Below, in pieces: positions 44,601 through 52,647 of a stretch of 64,000 nt of DNA; the stretch's first letter is position 1, and each line of letters starts with the position of its first letter. Source of the stretch: Alloscardovia venturai (GTDB lineage Bacteria > Actinomycetota > Actinomycetes > Actinomycetales > Bifidobacteriaceae); assembly GCF_042676605.1 (NCBI RefSeq), contig NZ_JBHTHQ010000021.1, positions 744,001 to 808,000 on the forward strand, in the 5' to 3' direction. Both the position numbers and the translations under genes were made by a program. Under the pieces are notes generated by a model. The model had not been told where the DNA came from. It made no database searches and saw nothing but the letters and a program-made list of their open reading frames with translations.

Positions 44601-44789
44601 TGCAGTTTTTGCTTGTGAGTTGTCGACAGTATTGTTGAAAAGACCGACAAGGCTGCCAATCATCTTATTGTTTTGAACAGTAGTAATCGCGCCAGCACCT
44701 GCAAATAAACCAGCAGCAGCGACTACTGACACCACCGTTTTAATAACGCGACCGACTCGCCCCTTCGAACGAGGAATACCTGTACCCAT
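41652..44789 (-). CDS. Domain-permuted, doubly membrane-anchored GH3 glycoside hydrolase
   Basis: This 1045-aa protein starts with a transmembrane segment (about 16-37). Next come a GH3 C-type domain (about 90-310, TGEGTVLLKNDDNALPL, GEGRD) and a fibronectin-III-like domain (about 385-500). The GH3 catalytic barrel comes last (about 640-960). This order is the reverse of classical beta-glucosidases. Catalytic features are KHF (791-793), HRTPFSGRNGEYYSED (751-766) and the nucleophile Asp898 in GAIITDN. The usual DGP Asp motif is absent (NSPF instead). A second transmembrane helix (about 976-997) and a very Lys/Ala-rich tail follow. It is the last gene of a two-component operon. The substrate is unknown, probably beta-glucosides. 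Confidence 0.9.
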   Translation of the reverse strand: MGTGIPRSKGRVGRVIKTVVSVVAAAGLFAGAGAITTVQNNKMIGSLVGLFNNTVDNSQAKTAGLDLNYYKAKHTEQSIKAAEVDLANRITGEGTVLLKNDDNALPLAKGSKVSFFSVNSSGRQAAGSPMAALAGGSSANTLKDIFTRAGFKVNAKIWDFYNSDDAKKYGLSAGSVNFGDGEDFAINEMPLSKLESADGVLDSAKGTTPIFVWSRVAGEGRDMPRSMYNHAKSEADKKKSYLEPDSTELKLLKYLNDNFESVTVLVNSNAALQLDWVKQFPHIKAVVLAESFNDGVGKVFNGEINPSGRTVDTFEADALQSPAAQNFGDFEYTDAKGKFTNYNYVSYKEGIYVGYRYYETRYFDKVMNQGNPGDYTYANQVVYPFGYGLSYTTFAHSGFTVRSVDDKTLEATTAVTNTGKVTGKDTVQIYMQSPYTDYDKTNGVEKAASQLVGFAKTNELKPGQSQTVKVTIKKDLLKAYDANGAKTYILDAGDYLFTDAANAHDATNNFLARAGKTIADGMTSAGDASAVQVYTPSNTTTDTTTYAKDGVTGTKITNQLDSARGDVTYLTRNDWMGTFPTHDGKASTKISTWGNEINGKDGKSYTYSKKASDSLLTKLKDHASGNTNIKSATPVFGKKNGKTLIEMRGLSFNDKAWDALLDQLTEAEYKELIGNSGYGVSPIESINSPFNYEADSASSWVYGAISFGYPNIMVLAQTYNTELAKEFGQLRSDEALLGKVAGMYAPSMNIHRTPFSGRNGEYYSEDAVLTSLMSQPEIQVLTDNGIYTYVKHFAFNDQEDHRGDRNGQMSLATWLNEQSAREIYLKPFEDNLKLTNKIKYLKKNDDGSYSQAVTTMRATRGIMTSFNRAGATWTGGNYNLISGIARGEWGFNGAIITDNANTGVFMSAKQMIQAGADIKLLNAKEPTGETLNVADPNVYPYARAAAHRYLYTVANSRAMNGAMPGSKFKSSNGLLTIATTLRVVLYALVLLLLFFSVWRHLPKTVDRVNVRKAAKKAKRQERRALRKAAGAAAKKAAAAGAVKKA

Positions 44790-44810
44790 TTCTCCTCCTT
44801 GATCATGAGT

Positions 44811-44830
44811 GTACGAATCTAGTTTCGTAC
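44811..44830 (-). promoter_or_regulatory. Short hairpin between the first kinase and the first GH3 gene
   Basis: GTACGAA (44811-44817) and TTCGTAC (44824-44830) form a perfect stem with a 6-base loop. It lies in the 83-bp gap of an otherwise tight operon, 21 bp before the GH3 start. No T-run follows on the minus strand, so it is more likely an mRNA processing or stability element, or a binding site, than a terminator. Confidence 0.35.
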
Positions 44831-44872
44831 TTTTGCCGTCAAAAAAAGAGAAAATTACGCCATCTGTATTGA

Positions 44873-46261
44873 CTATTTCGTGAATGGAATAGGAATTAAA
44901 ATTGTCAACTCAAATATGTGGTCTTTTGCAGTAAAAGTCATGCGGCCATCATATTCATCCACAACGTAGTGCATCGATTGCATACCGAAGCCATGCTCGA
45001 TGCGACTACCCTTAGACGTCTCCAGAACGTCGTCGGCACGTCGAATCTCGCCATCAAACTGGTTAATCTCATTTATGAGAACCATCCCACCTTGACGCGA
45101 AATTTGCAGTGAAATCGTTTTGCTGAGCGTATCGGATGCTATATCTTCTACTGCTTCAACAGCGTTATCCATGATATTGCCCACAAGCGAGTAGATATCA
45201 GCATCTTCCATGAACTGCAATACTTTTCCATCTACAAGACATTGCAAGCCGATGCCACGCTGAGCACAATATAAGCTTTTATCATTCAAAATCGCATCGA
45301 CTGCTTCTGACCCAGTGTCAAAGATCGCATCGTACATTTTTAATGTGCCGTCAAGAACTCTCTGTACTCGTGGCGATTTTTCAAGGTTTACAGCATTATC
45401 AGTAGAAATAATCTTCTTTAAGTCATGCATCTTCATATTGATAATGTCACGATATTCCTGGCTTAATTCATAATGTTGCTGCTGGCGGCGATTAATATCA
45501 TGCATCACTTCCACCTCGCGAAGCAAACGATTACGGGATGAGACTACAAGCAGTGTGGTGAGAACAGCCACAGAGCACACTGCATCATAAATAAAAAGCA
45601 AAAGTCCGTAGCCGCGGAATAAATCAATATGATTTTCGATTAAATATCGATTTCGAATCAGCCCCGTTCCAATACCATTAGCAAAAATCACAAAAGCAAA
45701 TACTGCAATACATACGGCAATCCACCATTTGCTACTGCGCACTGCATCTTCATTAACAAGGGTTTTCCGCCCCATAAACCACCATACCAACAACGAAGTT
45801 ATGAGATAAACAAAGAAAACCATCACCTTAAAATATGGATTGAGGAAATACCGTCCTTGACTGTCTCCCGTAAACAGTATTCCTAAAATCTGAACAATGT
45901 CAGCCACCACATGTTCCAACGAATATCCAATCGCCGCCGTCACTGTTACGATGAGCAACGACGACCGTGTAACAAGCCACAATCCCGCAATAAGCAGCAC
46001 AAGTTCTGCGATCAACGGAAAGTAGCTAACATCCTTTACCTGCCCATTACCGACATTGTATATAACAGGCCCATTGAGCACAGTGGTGAAACATAAAAAT
46101 GCAACGAACAAAAGCCATCTCCACTGATTTCCGCTCCATTCGCGCCACAGCAATGCTTTTGAGAAGACCAAGACACATCCACACAGATAGACGGTAAATG
46201 TTGAGGGAAAGACTAAAGCCCACAGTGATCCCGGCCACAAAAAATCAAGCAAAGTTTGCAC
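44873..46261 (-). CDS. AgrC-like GHKL sensor histidine kinase (system 1)
   Basis: This 462-aa protein starts with GTG. Several hydrophobic segments (about 10-245) form a polytopic sensor. The H-box NMKMHDLKK follows (His279), then an N-box-like region (SLVGNIMDNAVEAVEDI) and a glycine motif HGFGMQSMHYVVDEY. The H-box type is that of AgrC/BlpH-class kinases, which usually sense peptides. It lies 19 bp after its LytTR regulator and upstream of the GH3 gene. Confidence 0.9.
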   Translation of the reverse strand: MQTLLDFLWPGSLWALVFPSTFTVYLCGCVLVFSKALLWREWSGNQWRWLLFVAFLCFTTVLNGPVIYNVGNGQVKDVSYFPLIAELVLLIAGLWLVTRSSLLIVTVTAAIGYSLEHVVADIVQILGILFTGDSQGRYFLNPYFKVMVFFVYLITSLLVWWFMGRKTLVNEDAVRSSKWWIAVCIAVFAFVIFANGIGTGLIRNRYLIENHIDLFRGYGLLLFIYDAVCSVAVLTTLLVVSSRNRLLREVEVMHDINRRQQQHYELSQEYRDIINMKMHDLKKIISTDNAVNLEKSPRVQRVLDGTLKMYDAIFDTGSEAVDAILNDKSLYCAQRGIGLQCLVDGKVLQFMEDADIYSLVGNIMDNAVEAVEDIASDTLSKTISLQISRQGGMVLINEINQFDGEIRRADDVLETSKGSRIEHGFGMQSMHYVVDEYDGRMTFTAKDHIFELTILIPIPFTK

Positions 46262-46280
46262 AGTTTGGTCCTCTCCCTAT

Positions 46281-47036
46281 TTATTGTGCAGACTTCGCTG
46301 CAAGAAGTGTATCGAGCACATGAGCTTTCTTGTTTCGGCTCATTTCAACGTGAAATTCATGTGCGCACGCATCCGTAAGCATGAGCTCTCTCTCAGCAAA
46401 TCCAGTAACATAATGCAAATTCACCAGCGCATACCTATTGCACTGCACAAAATTGACATTCTCAAGTTGCGCTGCGAAATCTTTCAGTGTGCCCCACATT
46501 GTTTGTGTTGTTCCGTCGTTTAAGTGTATAAAAACCATATGGTCACGCACTTCCATGTACACCACATCTTTTGAGGAGACAAAATGTGTTCCGCCACTTG
46601 ACGGGACTGTTAAAGTCACCTCTCTCGAGCGCGCATATGCATGAGTCATAGCACGTTTCATCGTCATCGCAAATGTTGCATAGTCAAATGGTTTAATAAG
46701 ATATCCCACTGCACTCACTTCGTAGCCGCGTGCTGCAAGTTGAGCTACTTTCGTGGTGAATATCAGAATGGAATCATTGTGGCTTGCACTTTGTTCACGA
46801 TATTTTGCCGCAGCGGACATACCGTCCATACCGTCGCCGCAGCCACCTGGCATCTCGATATCCATAAAAATGATATCGAAATTATGGGAAAGGGCAGCGT
46901 CAAGGAACGCCTGAGCATTTGTGTAACGCTCAACAGTATAAGAGATTCCATTTTCCTGGCTCATATATCTCTCGATGGCAGCATCCGTTGCTTGAGCATC
47001 CTGATAAGTATCTTCAACGAGTGCAATGCGAAACAT
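46281..47036 (-). CDS. LytTR-family response regulator (system 1)
   Basis: This 251-aa protein has a receiver domain with phospho-acceptor Asp59 (FDIIFMDIEMPG). Its C-terminal LytTR DNA-binding domain spans about 140-245 (SSKDVVYMEVRDHMVFIHLNDG...FVQCNRYALVNLHYV). LytTR proteins bind 9-bp direct repeats spaced by about two helical turns. AGGAGC precedes the start, and it lies 25 bp downstream of the second kinase. Confidence 0.93.
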   Translation of the reverse strand: MFRIALVEDTYQDAQATDAAIERYMSQENGISYTVERYTNAQAFLDAALSHNFDIIFMDIEMPGGCGDGMDGMSAAAKYREQSASHNDSILIFTTKVAQLAARGYEVSAVGYLIKPFDYATFAMTMKRAMTHAYARSREVTLTVPSSGGTHFVSSKDVVYMEVRDHMVFIHLNDGTTQTMWGTLKDFAAQLENVNFVQCNRYALVNLHYVTGFAERELMLTDACAHEFHVEMSRNKKAHVLDTLLAAKSAQ

Positions 47037-47061
47037 TTCCGGCTCCTATCCCCCTGCCCTA

Positions 47062-48447
47062 CTACTCAACTTCCCCATGCGGCGTTGGAATAACGATGCG
47101 AATTTCAAAAATTTTATCCTGCTCATCTACATGCACGACTACTTTTCCGCCGCGCTCATGAGTGGTCAGTTCAATTGATTTCATTCCATAGCCATGGAAA
47201 CGTTTATCTTTTTTAGAGGTAACCAGCAAACCAGTATCTGGCGAAATAGTAACCTCATGAGCAAAGAAGTTTGAGGATTCAATAACCGCATACCCGCCTG
47301 CTCTGTGACAGTTAAGCTCTATGACTCGTTGAGTATCGCTCAGCTGCACGTCTTCGCTCGCTTCAATCGCATTGTCGAGAACGTTTCCTAAAAGTGCTGA
47401 AATCTCAGACGGCTCTAAAAAGTCCAGACTCTTGCCATCGACAATCGCATTCAGAACGATACCATGTGCAACACAGTATAAACTCTTCTCTGTCAAGAGT
47501 GCATCGATGAGATCGTTACCTGTTTGGTAAATCGAATCATAGATATGAATAGCATTCTCCAACTCCTGCATAGAGTTCATCGGTGGTTGAGAATTCATGT
47601 CTAGCGATTCACTCTTACATGTATGCTCCATTTTCTGCATTGTAGAGCGTAACTGCGCGATCCCCCTACGTACATCATGAAACTTTGCATTCACAAGTTC
47701 CATATTTTCACGGCTCATATCGTAGTGCCTCATTTTTGCTTCATTGAGGTGAGTAAGCATATCGAGCTCACTCATCAATTTATCTTGTGTAGACACCAGC
47801 AGCAGTACAGACATTCCCAGCAGTGTGCACAAGAAATCAAGCATTCTAAACGCAATCTGCGTGGACAGCGGAATCACGTAGAGTCGTTCGTCGAGAGAAA
47901 GAACCATATTAAACACGATGGCACAGAAAAGCACAAAAACACTGAGCCACACCCACCGTTGAGACTTTCTCACTGACTCTATGCGAATGTCGAAACGCGG
48001 AACAAGCCATTTATATGCAGCACCATAAATCACAACAAATATGAGTACCCGAATGATGAGCGCCGCTGTTTCAGGAGCTGAAATCAACGCAAGAGTGCTT
48101 GACTCCACAGCAAATCCCATATGTTGAAGCCCGTATCCCATCGCCATAGTCACAAACGAGACAATCCATGGGACGTCATAAAGCTGACATAGTATAAAAG
48201 TCAGCGAGAGCGCAAAAATGCAGTAAACTACACACATCACAGGCAAAAAGAGTATATAGACTTCTTCACTCCCTAGAAAAAACTTACCTGATAGAATTTC
48301 AACTAAAAGATAAATTGCTAAAACGCATAGATATATAAGTGCGGCAATTACTTTCGGCTTTATCCCGCGCTTCACCGTATTCTTCCTCGATACGATAAGC
48401 ACAGCGCATAATATTTCAAAGGGAAAACCTAAAAAATCTAAAACCAT
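47062..48447 (-). CDS. AgrC-like GHKL sensor histidine kinase (system 2)
   Basis: This 461-aa protein has multiple membrane segments over about 1-220 and an H-box NAKFHDVRRGI (His257). The GHKL ATPase domain has ALLGNVLDNAIEASEDV and HGYGMKSIELTTHERGG. It is a paralogue of the neighbouring kinase but diverged in the membrane domain, so it probably senses a different signal. It lies 15 bp after its regulator gene. Confidence 0.9.
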   Translation of the reverse strand: MVLDFLGFPFEILCAVLIVSRKNTVKRGIKPKVIAALIYLCVLAIYLLVEILSGKFFLGSEEVYILFLPVMCVVYCIFALSLTFILCQLYDVPWIVSFVTMAMGYGLQHMGFAVESSTLALISAPETAALIIRVLIFVVIYGAAYKWLVPRFDIRIESVRKSQRWVWLSVFVLFCAIVFNMVLSLDERLYVIPLSTQIAFRMLDFLCTLLGMSVLLLVSTQDKLMSELDMLTHLNEAKMRHYDMSRENMELVNAKFHDVRRGIAQLRSTMQKMEHTCKSESLDMNSQPPMNSMQELENAIHIYDSIYQTGNDLIDALLTEKSLYCVAHGIVLNAIVDGKSLDFLEPSEISALLGNVLDNAIEASEDVQLSDTQRVIELNCHRAGGYAVIESSNFFAHEVTISPDTGLLVTSKKDKRFHGYGMKSIELTTHERGGKVVVHVDEQDKIFEIRIVIPTPHGEVE

Positions 48448-48462
48448 GAATCAGATACATCC

Positions 48463-49164
48463 TTATGCACGGGCATGAAAATCAAGCAGACTCTGTGCCA
48501 CATCATGTTTTTTTGACCTCGAGACATGCACCATGTCGCCTTGAATGTCAATGTCTCCTTCAGCAGCATCAAAGCGCGAAACCTTCGCCATATTCACTAT
48601 TGCAAATCGACTCACTTCAATAAAATCGAAATTCTTTAAGTCACGAAAAACAGCGCTCAAGCTCTTCCACGCACGATACACACCATGCGTTGTGTGATAG
48701 TACGACATGTGAGAGCGAACCTCAATGTAGTTAATCTCCGAAGTAGAAAGATACACCGTGCCATCAGTCGTATCAACAGCGATGCTAGCCCCCTTACGGC
48801 TGTGAAGAATGCGGATAACCTTATGCCATGCAAGAGCAAAAGACCGCTCAGAAATAGGTTTCACCAAATAACTCGCTGCATCAACTTCGTAACCTGCCAC
48901 AGCATATTGAGCCATACGCGTGGTGAAAACAATGATGACCTCCTCATCAATCTCACGAATTTTCCGCGCGGTCTCCATACCATCAAGCCCTGGCATTTCA
49001 ATGTCAAGAAGGATGACGTCAAAAGGTATGCTATGCAGGTGCTGAGCAAGAAAGTCACTGCCAGAGGAGAAAGTGCTCATATGAGCAGAATTATCGTGGG
49101 CCTGCACAAGTGCACAAGTTACATCTAACTCATGCTGGACATCATCGATGATGGCAACGCGCAT
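48463..49164 (-). CDS. LytTR-family response regulator (system 2)
   Basis: This 233-aa protein has a receiver domain with Asp54 (FDVILLDIEMPG) and a LytTR domain at about 130-228 (TSEINYIEVRSHMSYYHTTHG...FIEVSRFAIVNMAKV). It is the first gene of the five-gene minus-strand operon (regulator-kinase-regulator-kinase-GH3). GTAAGGAGAG precedes its ATG. It diverges from the second GH3 gene across a 187-bp region containing a LytTR-like direct repeat. Confidence 0.93.
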   Translation of the reverse strand: MRVAIIDDVQHELDVTCALVQAHDNSAHMSTFSSGSDFLAQHLHSIPFDVILLDIEMPGLDGMETARKIREIDEEVIIVFTTRMAQYAVAGYEVDAASYLVKPISERSFALAWHKVIRILHSRKGASIAVDTTDGTVYLSTSEINYIEVRSHMSYYHTTHGVYRAWKSLSAVFRDLKNFDFIEVSRFAIVNMAKVSRFDAAEGDIDIQGDMVHVSRSKKHDVAQSLLDFHARA

Positions 49165-49228
49165 TCTACTCTCCTTACTCTTTCACCATACACTACGCGT
49201 AAGGATTTTACGATTCATGCCGTTTGCC

Positions 49229-49289
49229 CTCATATAGACCATTCAGGAAAAACATCACGCCATTCAAGACACCAAGGCGTTTATATGAG
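49229..49289. promoter_or_regulatory. LytTR-like operator in the divergent promoter region
   Basis: CCATTCAGG (49239-49247) and CCATTCAAG (49260-49268) are 9-bp direct repeats with starts 21 bp apart, the classic LytTR spacing. With the preceding A, the first copy matches the LytTR consensus except for one base. They are flanked by the inverted pair CTCATATA (49229-49236) and TATATGAG (49282-49289). The site lies about 60-110 bp upstream of the second GH3 gene and 75-125 bp upstream of the regulator operon. Confidence 0.55.
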
Positions 49290-49351
49290 TATGTTTTTGT
49301 ACATTGAATTTATCTCAGCGTAAGTGAGATAAAGAGAATCAAAGGAGAAAA

Positions 49352-52327
49352 ATGGCTGACAAAGTTGTGAAGCCAAGCAAGAAACGTTTGCCGACGCGCA
49401 ACGGTTTCTTCCTAGCAATTTGGATTCCAATCACCGCTATAATCGCTGTGATTGCTATCGCATTCTTCTCAGTATTAAATTATGCGAGCGGTGCTGTAGA
49501 TGTTGCAGTCGGCGGTGGCACTTTTACTGCAAAGAACGGCGCAAATGCGAAGGGCGCGAACTTAGATTATTACCCTAAGAAGCATAAGAACCTTCAAGAA
49601 GCGATGGATGCTTCCGGAAAAGTTACCCAGCGCATCGCTGACGAGGGCATGGTTTTGCTCAAAAATGACGGCACGCTACCTATGACATCCAAGGGCAAGA
49701 TCACTTTGCTTGGCCGTGGTGCAGCCGACCCACTTTACGGCGGTACTGGTTCTGGACACGCAGATACATCAACCGCGATTAATATCAAGCAAGGTCTAGA
49801 AAAAGCTGGCTTTAAGGTGAATGAAACCGTCTATAAGCAGCTTGATAAGTTTGCTAAAGCACACCCAGCGTCCAAGAATGGCCGCATCAACATTAGCTTC
49901 GGCCTCAATGGCGGCTCTACATTCCACATTGGTGAAATGCCTGTTGATCAGTATACCGATGCTCAGAAGGCATCCTTTGCCCAGTACAATGATGCTGCTG
50001 TCGTCGTCATCGGTCGTACAGGTGGCGAAGGCGAAGATCTCGTGACTGACATGAAGAAGTGGGATAAGAACTACACTCCTGGTCAGCATTCCCTCGAACT
50101 GAACAAAGACGAAAAAGACCAGATTGCTCTTGCTGAACAGAACTTCTCGAAGATCATTGTCATCGTTAACTCCTCTCAACCAATTGAAATGGGCGAGCTC
50201 AACGATGATCCAAAGATCAACGCAATCGTTGATTCTGGTACTCCTGGTGCGACCGGCTTCCTCTCTCTCGGCGAGATTTTCGCTGGCGAGCTCAACCCTT
50301 CCGGTCATACTGTTGACACCTGGGCACGTGATTTCACCAAGGATCCAACCTTCGTGAACATCGGTTCGAACGAATACACCAACTCAGGCACCGGCTCTCG
50401 CAAGTCTTACTTCGTGAACTATGAAGAAGGTATCTACTCCGGCTATCGCTACTACGAAACTGCAGCAGCAGAAAACTTCATCAACTACGATGAAGCAGTA
50501 GTGTATCCATTCGGCTACGGCTTGTCTTATACAACTTTCGACTGGTCTAACCCACGCTACACCGTTGATCAAAAGGCGGGAAAAATTAATGTATCCGTCG
50601 ACGTTACAAATACAGGTAGTGTTGCGGGCAAGGATGTAGTTGAGCTCTATTACAGCGCGCCTTACACTCGTGACGGTATCGAGAAGTCTGCTGTCGATTT
50701 GGGTAACTTTGCTAAGACCAAGCTTTTGCAGCCTGGTGAAACGCAGAAGATTTCTACTTCCGTCGACATCGAAAACATGGCATCGTATGATTACAAGAAT
50801 GCGAAAGCATATGTGCTCGAGTCTGGAGACTATACGCTGTCTCTGCGCACAAATTCTCACACCGTTAAGCAAGGCGTAGACACCTTTAATTACAACGTTC
50901 CAACCACTATTACATACAGTGGAAAGAATCATCGTAAGAGCGACAAGAAGGCAGTAACGAACCAGTTTGAAGAGCTTAACAAGGTCTTTGAGTCTGGAAA
51001 GAAAACCATTATGAGTCGCGCTGATTTCGCTGGCACTTTCCCTAAGGCTCCAGATGCTCAGGACAAGACTGCATCCCCAGAGCTTCTCAAGAAGCTTCAT
51101 AATTATGAAACGAATGTGACCGGCTCCACTGCTGCACAGCGCGAAGCAAAGAATATCGGCCATGCACTGACGATGCCTACTACAAATCAGCAGACTAAGA
51201 TTCAGCTTTCTGAAATGCGTGGCCTTGCATATAACGATCCAAAGTGGAACAAGTTCCTTGACCAGCTCACCGTCAAGGACATGATCAATATGATTGATGA
51301 TGGTGCTTACGCAACGGACGCTGTAGCACGTGTAGGCAAGCCTCGTACAGTTGATTTCGACGGCCCTGCAGGTTTCAGCTCCTTCATCAATGGCATTCAT
51401 GGTTCTGCGTTCCCTACCGAAACACTCATTGCATCGACATGGAATCGTGACCTTGCTCATGATATGGGCGACGCGCTCGGCGAGGAATCACTTCAGCTTG
51501 GTATCCACGGTTGGTATGGTCCTACCGCAAACATGCACCGTAGCCCATTCGCTGGTCGTAACTTCGAGAATTACTCGGAAGACCCAACGTTGACCGGTGA
51601 ATTTGCCACTGCTACTGTAAGTGCTGCAATGAACCGCGGCGTCATCGTCTTCATGAAGCACTTCGCTTTGAACGATCAGGAGCAAAACCGTCAGGCAAAC
51701 GGTTTGGACACATGGGCAGACGAGCAAACCATTCGCGAAGTTTACTTGAAGCCATTTGAAATTGTTGTCAAGAACGCAAAGGCAAATCTCAAGTATCAGG
51801 CGCAGGATGGCTCTATCAAAACAAGCACCATCGGTCTTAACGGCTTGATGAGCTCCTATAACCGTGTAGGCGGTACTTGGGCAGGCGGAAATTACACCTT
51901 GCAGACGGAAATTCTGCGCAACGAGTGGGGCTTCCATGGCGCAGTCATCACCGACTTTGCTACGGTTGCGACCCCTTACATGGTTCCTATGCAGGGCGTC
52001 GCTGCGGGTACTGATATTCAGCTCACCTGGCGCATTATGCAACAGTTCAAGGATACGGACAACCCAGTAGCAGGCTACTTCTTGCGCAAGGCTGCTCACA
52101 ATGTGATGTATGCGACAGCAAACTCCAATGCTTTGAACGGTTACGCGTATGGCGCTGGCACTACATGGCATGCACCATGGTGGCGCTGGGTACAGTGGAT
52201 TGTTACAGCAGTTCTCGCTCTCATCGTACTTCTGCTTATTGTGTGGATGGTGCGCCGCGTTCGTCGCGTAAGCCCAATCCGCAAGGCATGGAGCGAAGAG
52301 CAGAAAGCTGTCAAAAATGCACAGTAA
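49352..52327 (+). CDS. Domain-permuted, doubly membrane-anchored GH3 glycoside hydrolase (second copy)
   Basis: This 991-aa protein has the same inverted order as its paralogue. A transmembrane segment (about 19-42) is followed by a GH3 C-type domain (about 95-320, ADEGMVLLKNDGTLPM, GEGED) and a fibronectin-III-like domain (about 390-500). The catalytic barrel (about 615-930) and a C-terminal transmembrane helix (about 946-967) with a basic tail complete it. The barrel has an intact DGP motif (Asp670), KHF (769-771), RSPFAGRNFENYSEDP and nucleophile Asp868 in GAVITDF. AAAGGAG precedes the start. It is divergent from the two-component operon and probably controlled by it. A beta-glucosidase-like activity at the outer membrane face is inferred. 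Confidence 0.92.
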   Translation: MADKVVKPSKKRLPTRNGFFLAIWIPITAIIAVIAIAFFSVLNYASGAVDVAVGGGTFTAKNGANAKGANLDYYPKKHKNLQEAMDASGKVTQRIADEGMVLLKNDGTLPMTSKGKITLLGRGAADPLYGGTGSGHADTSTAINIKQGLEKAGFKVNETVYKQLDKFAKAHPASKNGRINISFGLNGGSTFHIGEMPVDQYTDAQKASFAQYNDAAVVVIGRTGGEGEDLVTDMKKWDKNYTPGQHSLELNKDEKDQIALAEQNFSKIIVIVNSSQPIEMGELNDDPKINAIVDSGTPGATGFLSLGEIFAGELNPSGHTVDTWARDFTKDPTFVNIGSNEYTNSGTGSRKSYFVNYEEGIYSGYRYYETAAAENFINYDEAVVYPFGYGLSYTTFDWSNPRYTVDQKAGKINVSVDVTNTGSVAGKDVVELYYSAPYTRDGIEKSAVDLGNFAKTKLLQPGETQKISTSVDIENMASYDYKNAKAYVLESGDYTLSLRTNSHTVKQGVDTFNYNVPTTITYSGKNHRKSDKKAVTNQFEELNKVFESGKKTIMSRADFAGTFPKAPDAQDKTASPELLKKLHNYETNVTGSTAAQREAKNIGHALTMPTTNQQTKIQLSEMRGLAYNDPKWNKFLDQLTVKDMINMIDDGAYATDAVARVGKPRTVDFDGPAGFSSFINGIHGSAFPTETLIASTWNRDLAHDMGDALGEESLQLGIHGWYGPTANMHRSPFAGRNFENYSEDPTLTGEFATATVSAAMNRGVIVFMKHFALNDQEQNRQANGLDTWADEQTIREVYLKPFEIVVKNAKANLKYQAQDGSIKTSTIGLNGLMSSYNRVGGTWAGGNYTLQTEILRNEWGFHGAVITDFATVATPYMVPMQGVAAGTDIQLTWRIMQQFKDTDNPVAGYFLRKAAHNVMYATANSNALNGYAYGAGTTWHAPWWRWVQWIVTAVLALIVLLLIVWMVRRVRRVSPIRKAWSEEQKAVKNAQ

Positions 52328-52397
52328 CATTTAGGCAGCACTTCTTCCATAGCTGACCTAGTACAGCTTACTGTTCTGCGCATTAGGTTGCATCACA

Positions 52398-52433
52398 GGG
52401 GATTCTCAATTTTTTGGGAGTCCCCCTTTGTTG
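52398..52433 (+). terminator. Terminator after the second GH3 gene
   Basis: GGGGATTCTC (52398-52407) pairs with GGGAGTCCCC (52416-52425), including G-U pairs, and is followed by a T-rich tail (TTTGTTGT). Confidence 0.7.
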
Positions 52434-52538
52434 TATTGTCCATTCTCAGCTTTTTCTCAGGTTTTCCTGCGGGTGTCTCTCAGAAAAGTGCAGTTATATA
52501 TAAATCAACGCAAGGAAATAACCACACAGGAACCTGAC

Positions 52539-52552
52539 GTTTCACATGAAAC
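52539..52552. other. parS-like palindrome
   Basis: GTTTCACATGAAAC differs by one central base from the ParB-binding core GTTTCACGTGAAAC. It is palindromic except at the changed centre position. True parS sites are mostly near the replication origin; origin position is not known here. Confidence 0.35.
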
Positions 52553-52618
52553 ATACGGACGCTGAGCTGGCTCAATTCCCCGAGATAACTTAATCCCTTC
52601 TTCTCTCTTTCTCTCTAG

Positions 52619-52647
52619 CCGCAATCTTCGGGTTGCGGCTTTCTCTT
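52619..52647 (+). terminator. Strong terminator of an unassigned short transcript
   Basis: GCCGCAA and TTGCGGC form a perfect stem with an 8-base loop containing TTCG (52619-52640), followed by TTTCTCTTT. It lies about 80 bp before tesB, so it either ends a small RNA or attenuates tesB. Confidence 0.7.

Noticed and set aside
44790..44872. An AgrD-like signal-peptide gene between the kinase and GH3 gene.
   Set aside because: The 83-bp gap is filled by a short hairpin and the GH3 RBS, and no small open frame with a cyclic-peptide-like core is present. Other short gaps in the operon are under 30 bp.
52546..52593. A 15-codon peptide gene.
   Set aside because: Its only nearby purine run is too far from the ATG, and it overlaps the parS-like palindrome; it is left as a note in the intergenic finding.
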